Assembly: GCA_024508855.1 (NCBI GenBank)
Contig: JANINJ010000008.1
Location: 1-60,107 of the forward strand
Direction of reading: 5' to 3'
DNA: 60,107 bases
Source: Xanthobacteraceae bacterium
GTDB taxonomy: Bacteria > Pseudomonadota > Alphaproteobacteria > Rhizobiales > Xanthobacteraceae
Shown here: one piece after another, positions 8,962 to 18,525 of the stretch
Layout: every line of letters begins with the position of its first letter
How positions within the stretch are numbered: the stretch's first letter is position 1
The notes under the pieces: model-generated
What the model saw: only the letters and a program-made list of their open reading frames with translations
Database searches by the model: none
What the model was told of the DNA's origin: nothing
Position numbers and translations under genes: made by a program

Positions 8962-9426
8962 ATGGCACGCCGCAAGCAGCGTCTATTCACGATCGGCTAC
9001 GAGCAAACGCCGGCAAAGGCCGTGCTCGACGAACTGGAGCATGCCGGCGTGAAATTGCTGGTCGATGTTCGCGCCGTCGCGGCATCGCGTCGTCCTGGTT
9101 TTTCAAAAAGCCAACTCGCCGCCGGCCTGAGCGAACGCGGCATCGGCTATGTGCATCTGAGAGACCTCGGTACGCCGAAAGAAGGACGCGAGGCTGCGCG
9201 CAGCGGCAAATTCGACGCGCTTCATCGCATCTACACCGCACATCTCAAGACGCCACAAGCCAAAGAACAGCTCGACGAACTGACTTCACTCGTGACGACT
9301 GCGGGCCCTGTCTGCATCCTGTGCTACGAACGCGATCATCTCCAATGCCATCGGCAGTGGATCGCGGAGATCGTTGAAGATCGCAACGGCGCCGCAATCG
9401 AGAATCTTGCTGCGCCGCAGCTATAA
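8962..9426 (+). CDS. DUF488 family protein
   Basis: A 154-residue protein of the DUF488 family. Residues 7-13 ('RLFTIGY') and the 'LLVDVRAVAASRRPGFSK' segment open the domain. The C-terminal motif 'LCYERDHLQCHR' places C121, C129 and H130 together, which is the likely functional site, perhaps redox or metal-linked. The family has no agreed biochemical function. It follows the DUF72 gene with a 13-base gap and is almost certainly co-transcribed with it. Confidence 0.88.
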   Translation: MARRKQRLFTIGYEQTPAKAVLDELEHAGVKLLVDVRAVAASRRPGFSKSQLAAGLSERGIGYVHLRDLGTPKEGREAARSGKFDALHRIYTAHLKTPQAKEQLDELTSLVTTAGPVCILCYERDHLQCHRQWIAEIVEDRNGAAIENLAAPQL

Positions 9427-9549
9427 TCAAGCCTCCCTCTTTAGTCTGGTTCATTAATCGTTCTCATTTCCGCGCTGGACGCGGAAGTAGCAGCACGCTT
9501 TAATTCCATCAGTAATTGTACGTAGACAACGCGTGGGCTGGGGGGCTCG

Positions 9550-10314
9550 ATGCGGGGATTGGCTACGCTGCAGGCGAGTTGTGTCGCCGCAATGGTGTTG
9601 GCGTATGTGATCGCGGCTGCGACGGCGCAGACGCCCGAGCCATCCACCCTACCCCCGGTCTCCGATGATCTTTCAGGTGGCGCAACACCGGAACGCTTCC
9701 TGTTCTTCAGCGGTTTCGACATCTGGCATTTCGGCTATTCCGGATATGCCGGTGGGCAATGGGCGCCCGGAGGACTCAACAACGACGGTTTCGTCATGAG
9801 CGTTTTCATGTCCGATGGCGTCGAGCGTTACGACGGTAAAGCTGCCCATTATCGTACAGCGATCTTTCGCGCGGCGATCATGCCAGGCTGGCGTTTCAAG
9901 CGCGGCAATCTTGAAGTCAAACTGTTTGCCGGCGCCGATTTCGAGCGCGACGATTTTTCGCCAGTCGTGCTACCCGCGCGCCCATACGCCAGTCAATTCG
10001 GGGCGCGCGCCGCTTTCGATCTGTGGTGGGAGCCGACGCCGACGACGATGGTGTCGTCGTCCGCATCGATCACCACCATTGCCGGCGGTTACGCCGCCCG
10101 CGCCGCAGCCGGATGGCGCGCATTCGACGCTTGCTGGATCGGTCCGGAAATCTCCATGTCATCTGACCGATTCAGCACGCAATACCGCATCGGTGCACAT
10201 CTGACCGGTTTGAAGGCCTCGTCATTGGAATGGTCGCTTGCTGCCGGTTACGTGCAGGACAGCTTCCGGCGCGACGGTGCCTATGTACGTATCGGCGTTC
10301 TGACCCGCCGATAA
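9550..10314 (+). CDS. bcsS: Cellulose biosynthesis protein BcsS-like (outer-membrane beta-barrel type)
   Basis: A 254-residue exported protein. A signal peptide covers residues 1-26 ('VIAAATA' before the predicted cut). The mature part has alternating hydrophobic beta-strands ('FLFFSGFDIWHFGYSGYAG', 'TIAGGYAARAAAGWRAF', 'WSLAAGYVQDSF') and ends in a strand with terminal Arg-Arg, as in small beta-barrel proteins. The N-terminal 'LFFSGFD' strand and the overall strand plan fit the BcsS family, which accompanies some alphaproteobacterial cellulose synthase clusters. No other bcs gene lies in the window, so a role in cellulose export is uncertain here. It is convergent with hpnO with only 13 bases between stops. 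Confidence 0.7.
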   Translation: MRGLATLQASCVAAMVLAYVIAAATAQTPEPSTLPPVSDDLSGGATPERFLFFSGFDIWHFGYSGYAGGQWAPGGLNNDGFVMSVFMSDGVERYDGKAAHYRTAIFRAAIMPGWRFKRGNLEVKLFAGADFERDDFSPVVLPARPYASQFGARAAFDLWWEPTPTTMVSSSASITTIAGGYAARAAAGWRAFDACWIGPEISMSSDRFSTQYRIGAHLTGLKASSLEWSLAAGYVQDSFRRDGAYVRIGVLTRR

Positions 10315-10327
10315 TACCGGCACTTGA

Positions 10328-11719
10328 TCAGGCCGATTTACGGACGGCGTTATCGACCAGCGTCTTGCCGAGCGACCAGATCGCGCCCGGTACCTGATGG
10401 CTGGCAGCAATCACGGACTCGAACGACGAGACGATCCACTTGCAATCGTCGTCGTTGATCGTCAGCGAAGGCAGCAGCTTGATGGTATGGCTGGCGTGCC
10501 CGGCAACCTGCGTGAGGATCTTGTGATCCTTGAACAGCGGCACCGTGATGAGCTGGCAGAACAGCCCCTTGTTGGCGGTTTCGAGCAGGCTCCACGCCGC
10601 CTTCAGTTTGAGCGACTTGGGAGGGCCAAACTCCACGCCCAGCATGAGGCCCTTGCCGCGTACCTCTTTGAGCATCTCGTATTTCGGGATCAGGTCACTG
10701 AGCGCTGCGTGAAGCTGTGCACCACGCGCTGCCGCGTTCTCGATCAGCTTCTCGGCCTTCATGACTTCGAGCGTGGCGATCCCGGCCGCCATCGCCAGAT
10801 CGTTCTTGGCAAAGGTCGAGCCGTGCACCACCGCGCGATCCATCCGGCTGAAGATCTTGTCGAAGATGGCTTTCCGCGTCAGCACCGCACCGACCGGCAC
10901 ATGGCCACCGGACAGCGACTTGGACAACAGCACCATATCGGGCTCGACGTTCCAGTGTTCGACCGCGAGGAACTTGCCGGTGCGACCCATTCCCGACTGA
11001 ATCTCGTCGGCAACCATCAGCGTGCCGTAACGGCGGCAAAGTGCCGCAGCGCCGGGGAGAAATTCGTCGCTCGGAATATTGACGCCTTTGCCTTGCACCG
11101 GTTCGACAATGAACGCCGCGACCTGACGCGACGACAGCGCGCGTTCAAGTGCTGCGAGATCGTTGAACGGCACGACCGAACAATCCGGCAACAACGGACC
11201 GAAACCGCCGCGGAAATTATTGTCGTCGGTCAGGGACAATGAGCCATAAGACAAGCCGTGATAGGCATGATCGCAATAAACCACGCCGGTGCGACCGGTC
11301 GCGCCACGCGCAAATTTGATCGCGGCCTCGACGCATTCGGTGCCGGAATTGGCGAAGAATACCTTGTCCATATACGGCACGCGTTCGAGCAGCCGCTCCG
11401 CCAGCACGCCCGCCAGCGTCGACACATCCATCTGCACGAGGTTGGGCAGATCGGCGTCGAGCACGCTCTTGAGCGCCTGCCGCAGCACCGGATGGTTCCG
11501 GCCAATCGCAAAAACGCCAAATCCGCTGAGTAGATCTAGGTAACGCGAGTCGTCGCGATCGAACAGGTACTGTCCCTCGCCGCGCTTGAAACCAACGTCG
11601 TAGCCGATGGTTTTGAGAACCCTGACGAGTTGTTCGTTCAAATAGCGCGTATGCAGTGAACTGCGCTGCGATTCGCGTTCTGCAAATATCTCGGAGGCGT
11701 CTAGATTTGGATACAACAT
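10328..11719 (-). CDS. hpnO: Hopanoid aminotransferase HpnO (aminobacteriohopanetriol formation)
   Basis: A 463-residue PLP enzyme of class III aminotransferases. Visible landmarks are the phosphate-binding 'NSGTE' (124-128), 'HAYHG' (151-155), 'VADEIQSGMGRTG' (236-248) and the Schiff-base lysine K267 in 'LLSKSLSGG'. HpnO is the class III aminotransferase that converts a bacteriohopane side-chain aldehyde intermediate into aminobacteriohopanetriol. The acetylornithine/ornithine aminotransferase family is the alternative, but the long N-terminal and C-terminal regions and the position next to hpnN and ispH-hpnH favour HpnO. A 10-bp palindrome CGATTAATCG lies just upstream at 11733-11742. Confidence 0.82.
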   Translation of the reverse strand: MLYPNLDASEIFAERESQRSSLHTRYLNEQLVRVLKTIGYDVGFKRGEGQYLFDRDDSRYLDLLSGFGVFAIGRNHPVLRQALKSVLDADLPNLVQMDVSTLAGVLAERLLERVPYMDKVFFANSGTECVEAAIKFARGATGRTGVVYCDHAYHGLSYGSLSLTDDNNFRGGFGPLLPDCSVVPFNDLAALERALSSRQVAAFIVEPVQGKGVNIPSDEFLPGAAALCRRYGTLMVADEIQSGMGRTGKFLAVEHWNVEPDMVLLSKSLSGGHVPVGAVLTRKAIFDKIFSRMDRAVVHGSTFAKNDLAMAAGIATLEVMKAEKLIENAAARGAQLHAALSDLIPKYEMLKEVRGKGLMLGVEFGPPKSLKLKAAWSLLETANKGLFCQLITVPLFKDHKILTQVAGHASHTIKLLPSLTINDDDCKWIVSSFESVIAASHQVPGAIWSLGKTLVDNAVRKSA

Positions 11720-11822
11720 CAGCTACATACTTCGATTAATCGTCTACCCGTCAACCTAAAAACACCAAACTATGGCGTTTTAAATTTGCCAAGGCAGAGC
11801 CATTAAAACACAGGTTCCCAAC

Positions 11823-12485
11823 ATGATGCAGCGTCCCCGAAGTGCAACGCGCACTTTAGTTTACTGCGGACTTCTTTTTGCGGCCGCCACCGGACCGGCC
11901 CTCGCCGGCGATCCCACCGGAGACTGGCGGGTTGCGGACGGCGTCGCCAATATCAGAGTGGCCGAATGCCACGGAAACATGTGGGGCGCGGTTGCCTGGG
12001 AGAAGATTCCCGGCGGGCGGGACCGTAACAATCCCGACACCACAAAGCAAAGCCGACCAACCTTGGGCATGCCGATTCTGCTCGATATGAAGAAGAAAAC
12101 GCCCGGCACCGATGAGTGGGCCGGGAACGTCTACAATGCCAAGGACGGCAAGACTTACGAGTCCACAATCACGCTCAAAAGCCCGAACAAGCTCGAGATC
12201 GAGGGCTGCGTGCTCGGATTCCTCTGCGGCGGTGAAACCTGGACCCGCGTCAGCGGCCCGATCCCGAGCAGTCCGTCGAACTCCGTCGCCGAACTGCCCA
12301 AGGCCGGCTCCAAGGGCAAAGCCGGGACGCACACCCATCCCGCCCCGGCACCGAAGTCTGCCGCCAAGACATCGCCGCCGAAGACGGTCGGCCAGCGAAC
12401 GGCTGCAGCGCCCGGCACGACGGAGCCCGAAGACACCGTCGGCGATATCTGTCTAATCCCCGAGATTGCGCGGGCGGCCCATTAG
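11823..12485 (+). CDS. Secreted DUF2147 family protein
   Basis: A 220-residue exported protein. Residues 1-28 are a signal peptide ending 'GPALA'. A DUF2147 domain follows (about 30-145): 'GDWRVADGVANIRVAEC', 'GKTYESTITL', and 'LEIEGCVLGFLCGGETWTR' with three cysteines. The C-terminal 70 residues are a low-complexity Pro/Ala/Lys/Thr linker ending in 'ICLIPEIARAAH'. The function of DUF2147 is unknown; it is a periplasmic beta-rich domain. Its last 33 bases overlap the end of convergent hpnN, so the last 10 codons are constrained by both genes. Divergent from hpnO with about 100 bases between starts. Confidence 0.82.
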   Translation: MMQRPRSATRTLVYCGLLFAAATGPALAGDPTGDWRVADGVANIRVAECHGNMWGAVAWEKIPGGRDRNNPDTTKQSRPTLGMPILLDMKKKTPGTDEWAGNVYNAKDGKTYESTITLKSPNKLEIEGCVLGFLCGGETWTRVSGPIPSSPSNSVAELPKAGSKGKAGTHTHPAPAPKSAAKTSPPKTVGQRTAAAPGTTEPEDTVGDICLIPEIARAAH

Positions 12486-15041
12486 CGCGGGCTGAAACAG
12501 CAACACTGCCGCCAGGGTGGTCACCAGCGACAGCGCCAGCAATTTGCCCATGCTGGCGGTGCCGGGGTGGCTCGACAGCCAGAGACTACCGAATGCCGTC
12601 GCCGTCGTCAGTGCGCTGAAGAAGATCGCGCGCGTCAGACTCGATTGCAGCAGGTTCGTTCTGCCGGCACGCCAGGCCACCACATAGTAGATCTTGAACG
12701 CCACGCCGACGCCGAGCAGCAACGGCAGCGCGATGATATTGGCGAAGTTGAGCGGCAAGCCGATCAGCACGCAGATCTCGAGCGTTACCGCACCGGCAAC
12801 CAGCAACGGCACCAGCGTCATCATCACATCGCTGAAGCGGCGCAGAACGATCCAGAGCAACAGGCCGATCGACAGCAACGCCCATAGGCCAGCGTGGATG
12901 AACGCCTTGACGATGGTGTCGCCGGATTTGAGGATCGAGACCGGCCCGCCAATCGCAGTGGGCTCGGCGGCCAGCACCGCATCGGCGAAATTCCGCAGCG
13001 TTTCGTTGTCATTGGAATCGCCGCGCGGCGTCACCTCGACACGCACCTTGCCGTCTTTGGTTTTCCAGGACGACACCAGTTCTGGCGGCAGCGTCGCAAG
13101 GCTGATGGGTTGAGCCTGCAGCGAGCTGCGAAGCTGATCGAGCACGATCAGCAACGGCCGCACGAATACGTTCTGGGCCTTTTCCCGCGTCGCCGGATCG
13201 GCGGCAGCGAGCTTGGTGAGATCGTCCGCCAACCGGCGCGATGCGATCGCGCCCGGTCCCTGCTGGTCGCCAGCCGTCTTGCGCAGGCTCTCCGCAGTCT
13301 GCTTCAGGGCGGTGATATTCTCCGCGTCGGAAGGCGCAGGGTCGACCTGATCCGGGTTGATTGCAGGATTGAGAACACGCGCGCCGTCGGCAATCAATTT
13401 CAGCTTGGCCTGCTGATCATCAGGCACGAAACTGTCGAGCGACATGGTGCGCTGGACCTGCGGAAGCTTTTCCAGCTTGGCTTCGACCTTCCTCGCATCC
13501 GCTTCGTTCGCGGCCAGCACATTGATGGCATTGGCGCCCGTATTCGGATCCTTGCGCAGATCGAGATAGGTGGCGATCGATTCCACCTTCGGGTTGCGCA
13601 GATGGATCGGGTTGAAATCGAAACGCAGGAAGTAAAGCAGCGGCAATCCGGCGACCACCAGCAACAGCGTTCCGACGATGATGCCGACGCGATGATCCTC
13701 AAGAAAACGATCTACCGGCGCCAGGAAGGCGTAGCCGACCGCTTCCTTCTCGCCAGCAGGGTTGAGCAGGTCGAGCAAGGCCGGGAGCACCGTGATACTG
13801 GCAAAGAACGCTACCAGCATGCCGACGCCGGCGATCTTGCCAAGTTCCGACACGCCCTCGTAATCCGTAGGCAGGAATGACAGGAAGCCGGCTGCAGTGG
13901 CCATCGCGGCGAGCGACAACGGCACGGCCGAATATTCGGCCGCTTTCTCGAGCGCTATCTGCAAGTCGTTGCTTTTGAATCGCTCCGATCGATAGCGCAC
14001 GCTGAACTGGATACCGAAGTCGACACCCAGTCCGACGAACAAGACCGCGAACGCGATCGAAATCAGATTCAGTGCGCCGACCATCATCAACCCGACGGCC
14101 GTCGTGATGATGAGGCCCATGGAAATGGTGATGGCAACGGCGAGAATGATCTTGGGCGAGCGCAGCGCCATCCAGAGAATGAACAGCACCACAAGCACGG
14201 TTCCGATGCCGTTGGTGACGGCCCCCTCCTGCACCGTGGCGAACTCTTCGTTGGCGATCGGGACCGGGCCGGTCAACCTGACGCGCGCGCCGAATTGGCC
14301 CGCAATGTCGATATCCCGGGCAGCCTGACGAATGGCGTCCGTCGCGCCCTTGCCCGGCTCCAGATCCTCGAAATTGAGGATCGGCTTGACCTCGATGAAG
14401 CTGCGCCGGTCGGCGTCGGTGAGCGGCTTGTCGCTGATCAATTCGCGCCACGAGAACGTCGCGTCTTTCTTGTTCAGGACGTTATCGAGGGTATCGGAGA
14501 TCTTGGTGAGCGGTGCCGTGGCAGCGTCGAGACTGAACTGCCCGTGCTGAACTCCGCTCAAGGCGATCTGCAACGCCCCGGTCAGTCCCCGCAGGCTCGG
14601 GTCGCCCGCCATGATTTCCAGCAACGGCGCCGCAGATCCGAACTGGCCGGTCAGTTTCGCGACTTCCTCGGTCGGCAGGAACAACAGACCGTTCTTCTCG
14701 AAGAACGGACCGGCTCCCAGCCGCTGCACCGATTCGAAATCGGTGTGGTTTTCGGACAGTTTCTTTTCGAGCGCGGCACTGGCGGCGCTTGCAAACTCGG
14801 CAGTCGGCGCCTCGACGACCGCGATGATCAGCCGCTCCTGATCGAACGCCTTTTCGAAGGCGATATCGCGCTTGCGCCAGTCAAGCTCGGGCGAGATCAG
14901 CTTGTTGATATCGGTATTGATTGCGAAATTTCTGGCCGAATAAACGCCCGCCGCCACGGTGAGTGCCACGGCAGCCAGGACGATCAAAAGGGCGAATCGG
15001 GTGCAAACCTTAACGATTGAAACAACAGCACTTGTCAGCAC
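12453..15041 (-). CDS. hpnN: Hopanoid transporter HpnN (RND/MMPL family)
   Basis: An 862-residue inner-membrane protein of the RND superfamily. The layout is one N-terminal helix (about 12-35), a large periplasmic loop, five helices (about 275-460), a second periplasmic loop and five more helices to the end, which is the tandem architecture of MMPL/HpnN transporters. The helix segment 'FVGLGVDFGIQFSVRYRSER' carries the conserved charged residue region of RND proton relays. HpnN moves hopanoids from the inner to the outer membrane in Rhodopseudomonas-type bacteria. The start is GTG; the ribosome-binding site is weak. The stop overlaps the DUF2147 gene on the other strand. Divergent from ispH with 392 bases between. 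Confidence 0.88.
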   Translation of the reverse strand: MLTSAVVSIVKVCTRFALLIVLAAVALTVAAGVYSARNFAINTDINKLISPELDWRKRDIAFEKAFDQERLIIAVVEAPTAEFASAASAALEKKLSENHTDFESVQRLGAGPFFEKNGLLFLPTEEVAKLTGQFGSAAPLLEIMAGDPSLRGLTGALQIALSGVQHGQFSLDAATAPLTKISDTLDNVLNKKDATFSWRELISDKPLTDADRRSFIEVKPILNFEDLEPGKGATDAIRQAARDIDIAGQFGARVRLTGPVPIANEEFATVQEGAVTNGIGTVLVVLFILWMALRSPKIILAVAITISMGLIITTAVGLMMVGALNLISIAFAVLFVGLGVDFGIQFSVRYRSERFKSNDLQIALEKAAEYSAVPLSLAAMATAAGFLSFLPTDYEGVSELGKIAGVGMLVAFFASITVLPALLDLLNPAGEKEAVGYAFLAPVDRFLEDHRVGIIVGTLLLVVAGLPLLYFLRFDFNPIHLRNPKVESIATYLDLRKDPNTGANAINVLAANEADARKVEAKLEKLPQVQRTMSLDSFVPDDQQAKLKLIADGARVLNPAINPDQVDPAPSDAENITALKQTAESLRKTAGDQQGPGAIASRRLADDLTKLAAADPATREKAQNVFVRPLLIVLDQLRSSLQAQPISLATLPPELVSSWKTKDGKVRVEVTPRGDSNDNETLRNFADAVLAAEPTAIGGPVSILKSGDTIVKAFIHAGLWALLSIGLLLWIVLRRFSDVMMTLVPLLVAGAVTLEICVLIGLPLNFANIIALPLLLGVGVAFKIYYVVAWRAGRTNLLQSSLTRAIFFSALTTATAFGSLWLSSHPGTASMGKLLALSLVTTLAAVLLFQPALMGRPRNLGD

Positions 15042-15433
15042 ATTCTATCTTTCTATTGCGGCCGGTCCGGATGGAATGAAAGTCGACGGGAGGCGGTTCC
15101 ACGATCGGGTCCAGGGCGGCTGAATACAGCGTCTTCATCATCACGGGAATTGGCACGACGCTATTATGGGACCGATAAGTCGGGATTAGATGGCGGTAAA
15201 ATGACGGTCGCGTGAGACGGACGCCCGTCAGCTCGCTCGATCTACGCAATACTTATTATTTTACCTTTATTTTGCGGCGTTAGGACGAAGATAACCTCCC
15301 AAAACGGTGAATTGAGGCGGCTTTTGCCTCTCGGCGCTGAACCCATATATGGCAGGAGGCGACCAACGGTTGTGGGACGCAATCGCTGTTTTCCGCGTTT
15401 AATGCCTGCATGCCTGAATGAGCAAGGTGGAAC
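15042..15433. promoter_or_regulatory. Divergent intergenic region between hpnN and ispH
   Basis: A 392-base stretch without a convincing gene. Around 15244-15275 it is notably AT-rich (ATACTTATTATTTTACC) against a GC-rich background, the best place for a promoter serving ispH-hpnH; the start-proximal part should serve hpnN. No clear operator palindrome was found. Confidence 0.45.
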
Positions 15434-15436
15434 TTG
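15423..15436 (+). promoter_or_regulatory. Ribosome-binding site selecting a TTG start for ispH
   Basis: AAGGTGG (about 15423-15429) stands five bases before TTG at 15434. The first in-frame ATG (15452) is over 20 bases away from it, too far for normal initiation. This favours TTG as the real start. Confidence 0.6.
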
Positions 15437-16390
15437 ACTGACGTTCGCCCCATGGAAGTGTTTTTGGCTCAACCGCGCGGCTTTTGCGCCGGCGTGGTTC
15501 GGGCTATCGAGATCGTCGAACGGGCGCTCGAGAAATACGGCCCGCCGGTCTACGTCCGCCATGAGATCGTTCACAACAAGCATGTCGTGGAAAGCCTGAA
15601 AGCCAAGGGCGCGATCTTCGTCGAGGATCTGTTTGAGGTGCCTGCGGATGCGGTCACCATCTTCAGCGCGCACGGCGTCGCCAGAACCGTGGAGGAAGAA
15701 GCTGCCAGCCGCAGGCTCCCAGTGCTGGACGCCACCTGCCCGCTTGTCACCAAGGTCCATAATCAGGGCAAGCGCTACATGGCCAAGGGGCGAACGGTGA
15801 TTCTCATCGGCCATGCCGGTCACCCGGAAGTCGATGGAACCATGGGACAAATTCCGGGTCCAGTCCTTCTGGTGCAGAGCGCCGCGGACGTAGCTGCCCT
15901 GCCTCTGCCAGCCGATGCGCGGGTCGCCTACATCACCCAGACCACCCTAAGCGTCGACGACACCAAGGATATTATCGCCGCTCTCCAGGCCCGATTTACA
16001 GATATTCAAGGCCCGGACACCCGGGATATCTGCTATGCAACACAAAATCGCCAATCTGCTGTAAGAGACCTCAGCAAATTCGTTGATGTCATTCTCGTTG
16101 TCGGCGCAACTAATAGTTCCAACTCGAATCGGCTGCGTGAAATTGGCACTGAAGCCGGGATACCGAGTTACCTTATCGCCGATGGCAGTGAACTAAATCC
16201 CGATTGGCTGAAGGGTGCGAAAACTGTAGGCATCACCGCGGGGGCCTCAGCGCCGGAGGTGCTCGTCGACGATGTCGTTGCGACGTTGCGGCGTATCGGT
16301 CCGGTGACCGTATCGGTCCTGCCGGGGCGCGAGGAGAATATCGAGTTCAAGCTGCCGGCCCAACTGAGCGAGCTGGCGCTACAACCTTAA
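15434..16390 (+). CDS. ispH: 4-hydroxy-3-methylbut-2-enyl diphosphate reductase IspH
   Basis: A 318-residue iron-sulfur enzyme, the last step of the MEP isoprenoid pathway: HMBPP to IPP and DMAPP. The three cluster-binding cysteines are present: C18 ('RGFCAGV'), C102 ('DATCPLV') and C200 ('ICYATQNRQ'). The substrate-binding 'HEIVHN' (43-48), 'FSAHGV' and '[10 protein letters not shown]' motifs are also intact. Length fits the family. Start is TTG by its ribosome-binding site. Next to hpnH and hpnN, it probably boosts C5 precursor supply for hopanoids. A second ispH elsewhere in the genome is common in these bacteria. Confidence 0.95.
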   Translation: MTDVRPMEVFLAQPRGFCAGVVRAIEIVERALEKYGPPVYVRHEIVHNKHVVESLKAKGAIFVEDLFEVPADAVTIFSAHGVARTVEEEAASRRLPVLDATCPLVTKVHNQGKRYMAKGRTVILIGHAGHPEVDGTMGQIPGPVLLVQSAADVAALPLPADARVAYITQTTLSVDDTKDIIAALQARFTDIQGPDTRDICYATQNRQSAVRDLSKFVDVILVVGATNSSNSNRLREIGTEAGIPSYLIADGSELNPDWLKGAKTVGITAGASAPEVLVDDVVATLRRIGPVTVSVLPGREENIEFKLPAQLSELALQP

Positions 16391-16425
16391 ACTGACTGCT
16401 TCACTTCCGGAAAGAACCCCTTGTA

Positions 16426-17580
<1,155 letters not shown>

Positions 17581-17618
17581 GTAGTCACCCGGTCAAATCC
17601 CGTCGGGCTGTAAAAGTA

Positions 17619-17654
17619 AAAACGTCGCTTCCGGTGCTCCGGAAGCGACGTTTT
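17619..17654. terminator. Bidirectional intrinsic terminator between hpnH and hpnG
   Basis: A 16-bp perfect stem with a 4-base loop (TGCT). The arms begin with AAAA and end with TTTT, so it can stop transcription from both sides. It lies between the convergent hpnH and hpnG stops. Confidence 0.92.
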
Positions 17655-17700
17655 CTGTTTTGACGCCCTGCTTTTTTGAATTGGCCGTCGTAGGCAGACG

Positions 17701-18525
17701 CTACGAACCCGCGGCCGCGAACTGATGTCCGATCACCGCAACGACGGGCGCCTCGGCCGAACGCCGGGCGACCCCGTGATTGCGGTTGTGATGAGCCTGA
17801 GCTAACGCCGATCCGCGCTCCAGGATCAGGGCGGGCTGACAGCCGCGCAGGCTGCGCAGGGCGCGATTGAAGTCGCGGCCGGTCGAGACTAGCGCGCGCA
17901 CCACGAACGGGTTGCGCGCCACGCCACGCAGCACCTTCGCGAGATCAATATTGCCATTCGGCTTCACGGCGTTGACGGCCAGCGCCGGCAAGGCACGGGT
18001 GGCCGGATCGCTGATGACCCGAAGGGCGGCGAACGGCAAATCGGCCTCGGCCGCGTAGGCGGCTGCGATATGGCTTTCCATATCCACCGCTGACGCTCCT
18101 GTCTCGCTGCGCAGCGCTGCCTTGGCGGATTGGGCCGGCACCACCTGCTCGACGCCGACAAGTGCGCCCCTGACGATCCGCTGGCCTGCAAGACCCGCTC
18201 CATCGATCAGTTCTTCGCTGAGCGCCGAGCCGGCCAACCAGCGGTTGCGGCCGCCCAACACTTCAGTCGCCACCACCACATCGCCGGACTCAAGTACGGG
18301 GTCGAGCCCACCAGCTACACCGAAGCTGATGACGCCGCGCACGGTCGCCGGGTCGAAACCTTGCAAAAGCGAACGCAGCTGGGTCGGATTGCTACTGCTG
18401 CAGATGACGGTCCTTCCGGGGCCCGCCGCGATACGGGCCTCCTGTACCAGACCGGTCACAATCAGCACCGGGCGCGGGTCCAGTTGCCCCCCGGGCCCGA
18501 TGTCGCCCCCCGTCGTCAAAATCAC
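17701..18525 (-). CDS. hpnG: Hopanoid-associated phosphorylase HpnG
   Basis: A 274-residue protein of the nucleoside phosphorylase/PNP-UDP superfamily. It has 'VRGVISFGVAGGLDP' and 'ASAVDMESHIAAAYA', the latter being the Met-Glu substrate-binding segment of purine nucleoside phosphorylases. HpnG removes adenine from adenosylhopane to give phosphoribohopane. The start is a GTG overlapping the shc stop in ATGTGA, with AGGGG seven bases upstream; the longer open frame reaching 18771 lies within shc and is not family-like. The coupling indicates translation linked to shc. Confidence 0.88.
   Translation of the reverse strand: MILTTGGDIGPGGQLDPRPVLIVTGLVQEARIAAGPGRTVICSSSNPTQLRSLLQGFDPATVRGVISFGVAGGLDPVLESGDVVVATEVLGGRNRWLAGSALSEELIDGAGLAGQRIVRGALVGVEQVVPAQSAKAALRSETGASAVDMESHIAAAYAAEADLPFAALRVISDPATRALPALAVNAVKPNGNIDLAKVLRGVARNPFVVRALVSTGRDFNRALRSLRGCQPALILERGSALAQAHHNRNHGVARRSAEAPVVAVIGHQFAAAGS

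Noticed and set aside
15151-15166. TGGCACG resembling a sigma-54 promoter half
   Set aside because: The expected TTGCA element at the right distance is absent (CTATTA instead).
15010-15249. 79-codon open frame between hpnN and ispH
   Set aside because: No signal peptide, domain or ribosome-binding site; composition is like non-coding sequence and it overlaps the hpnN start.
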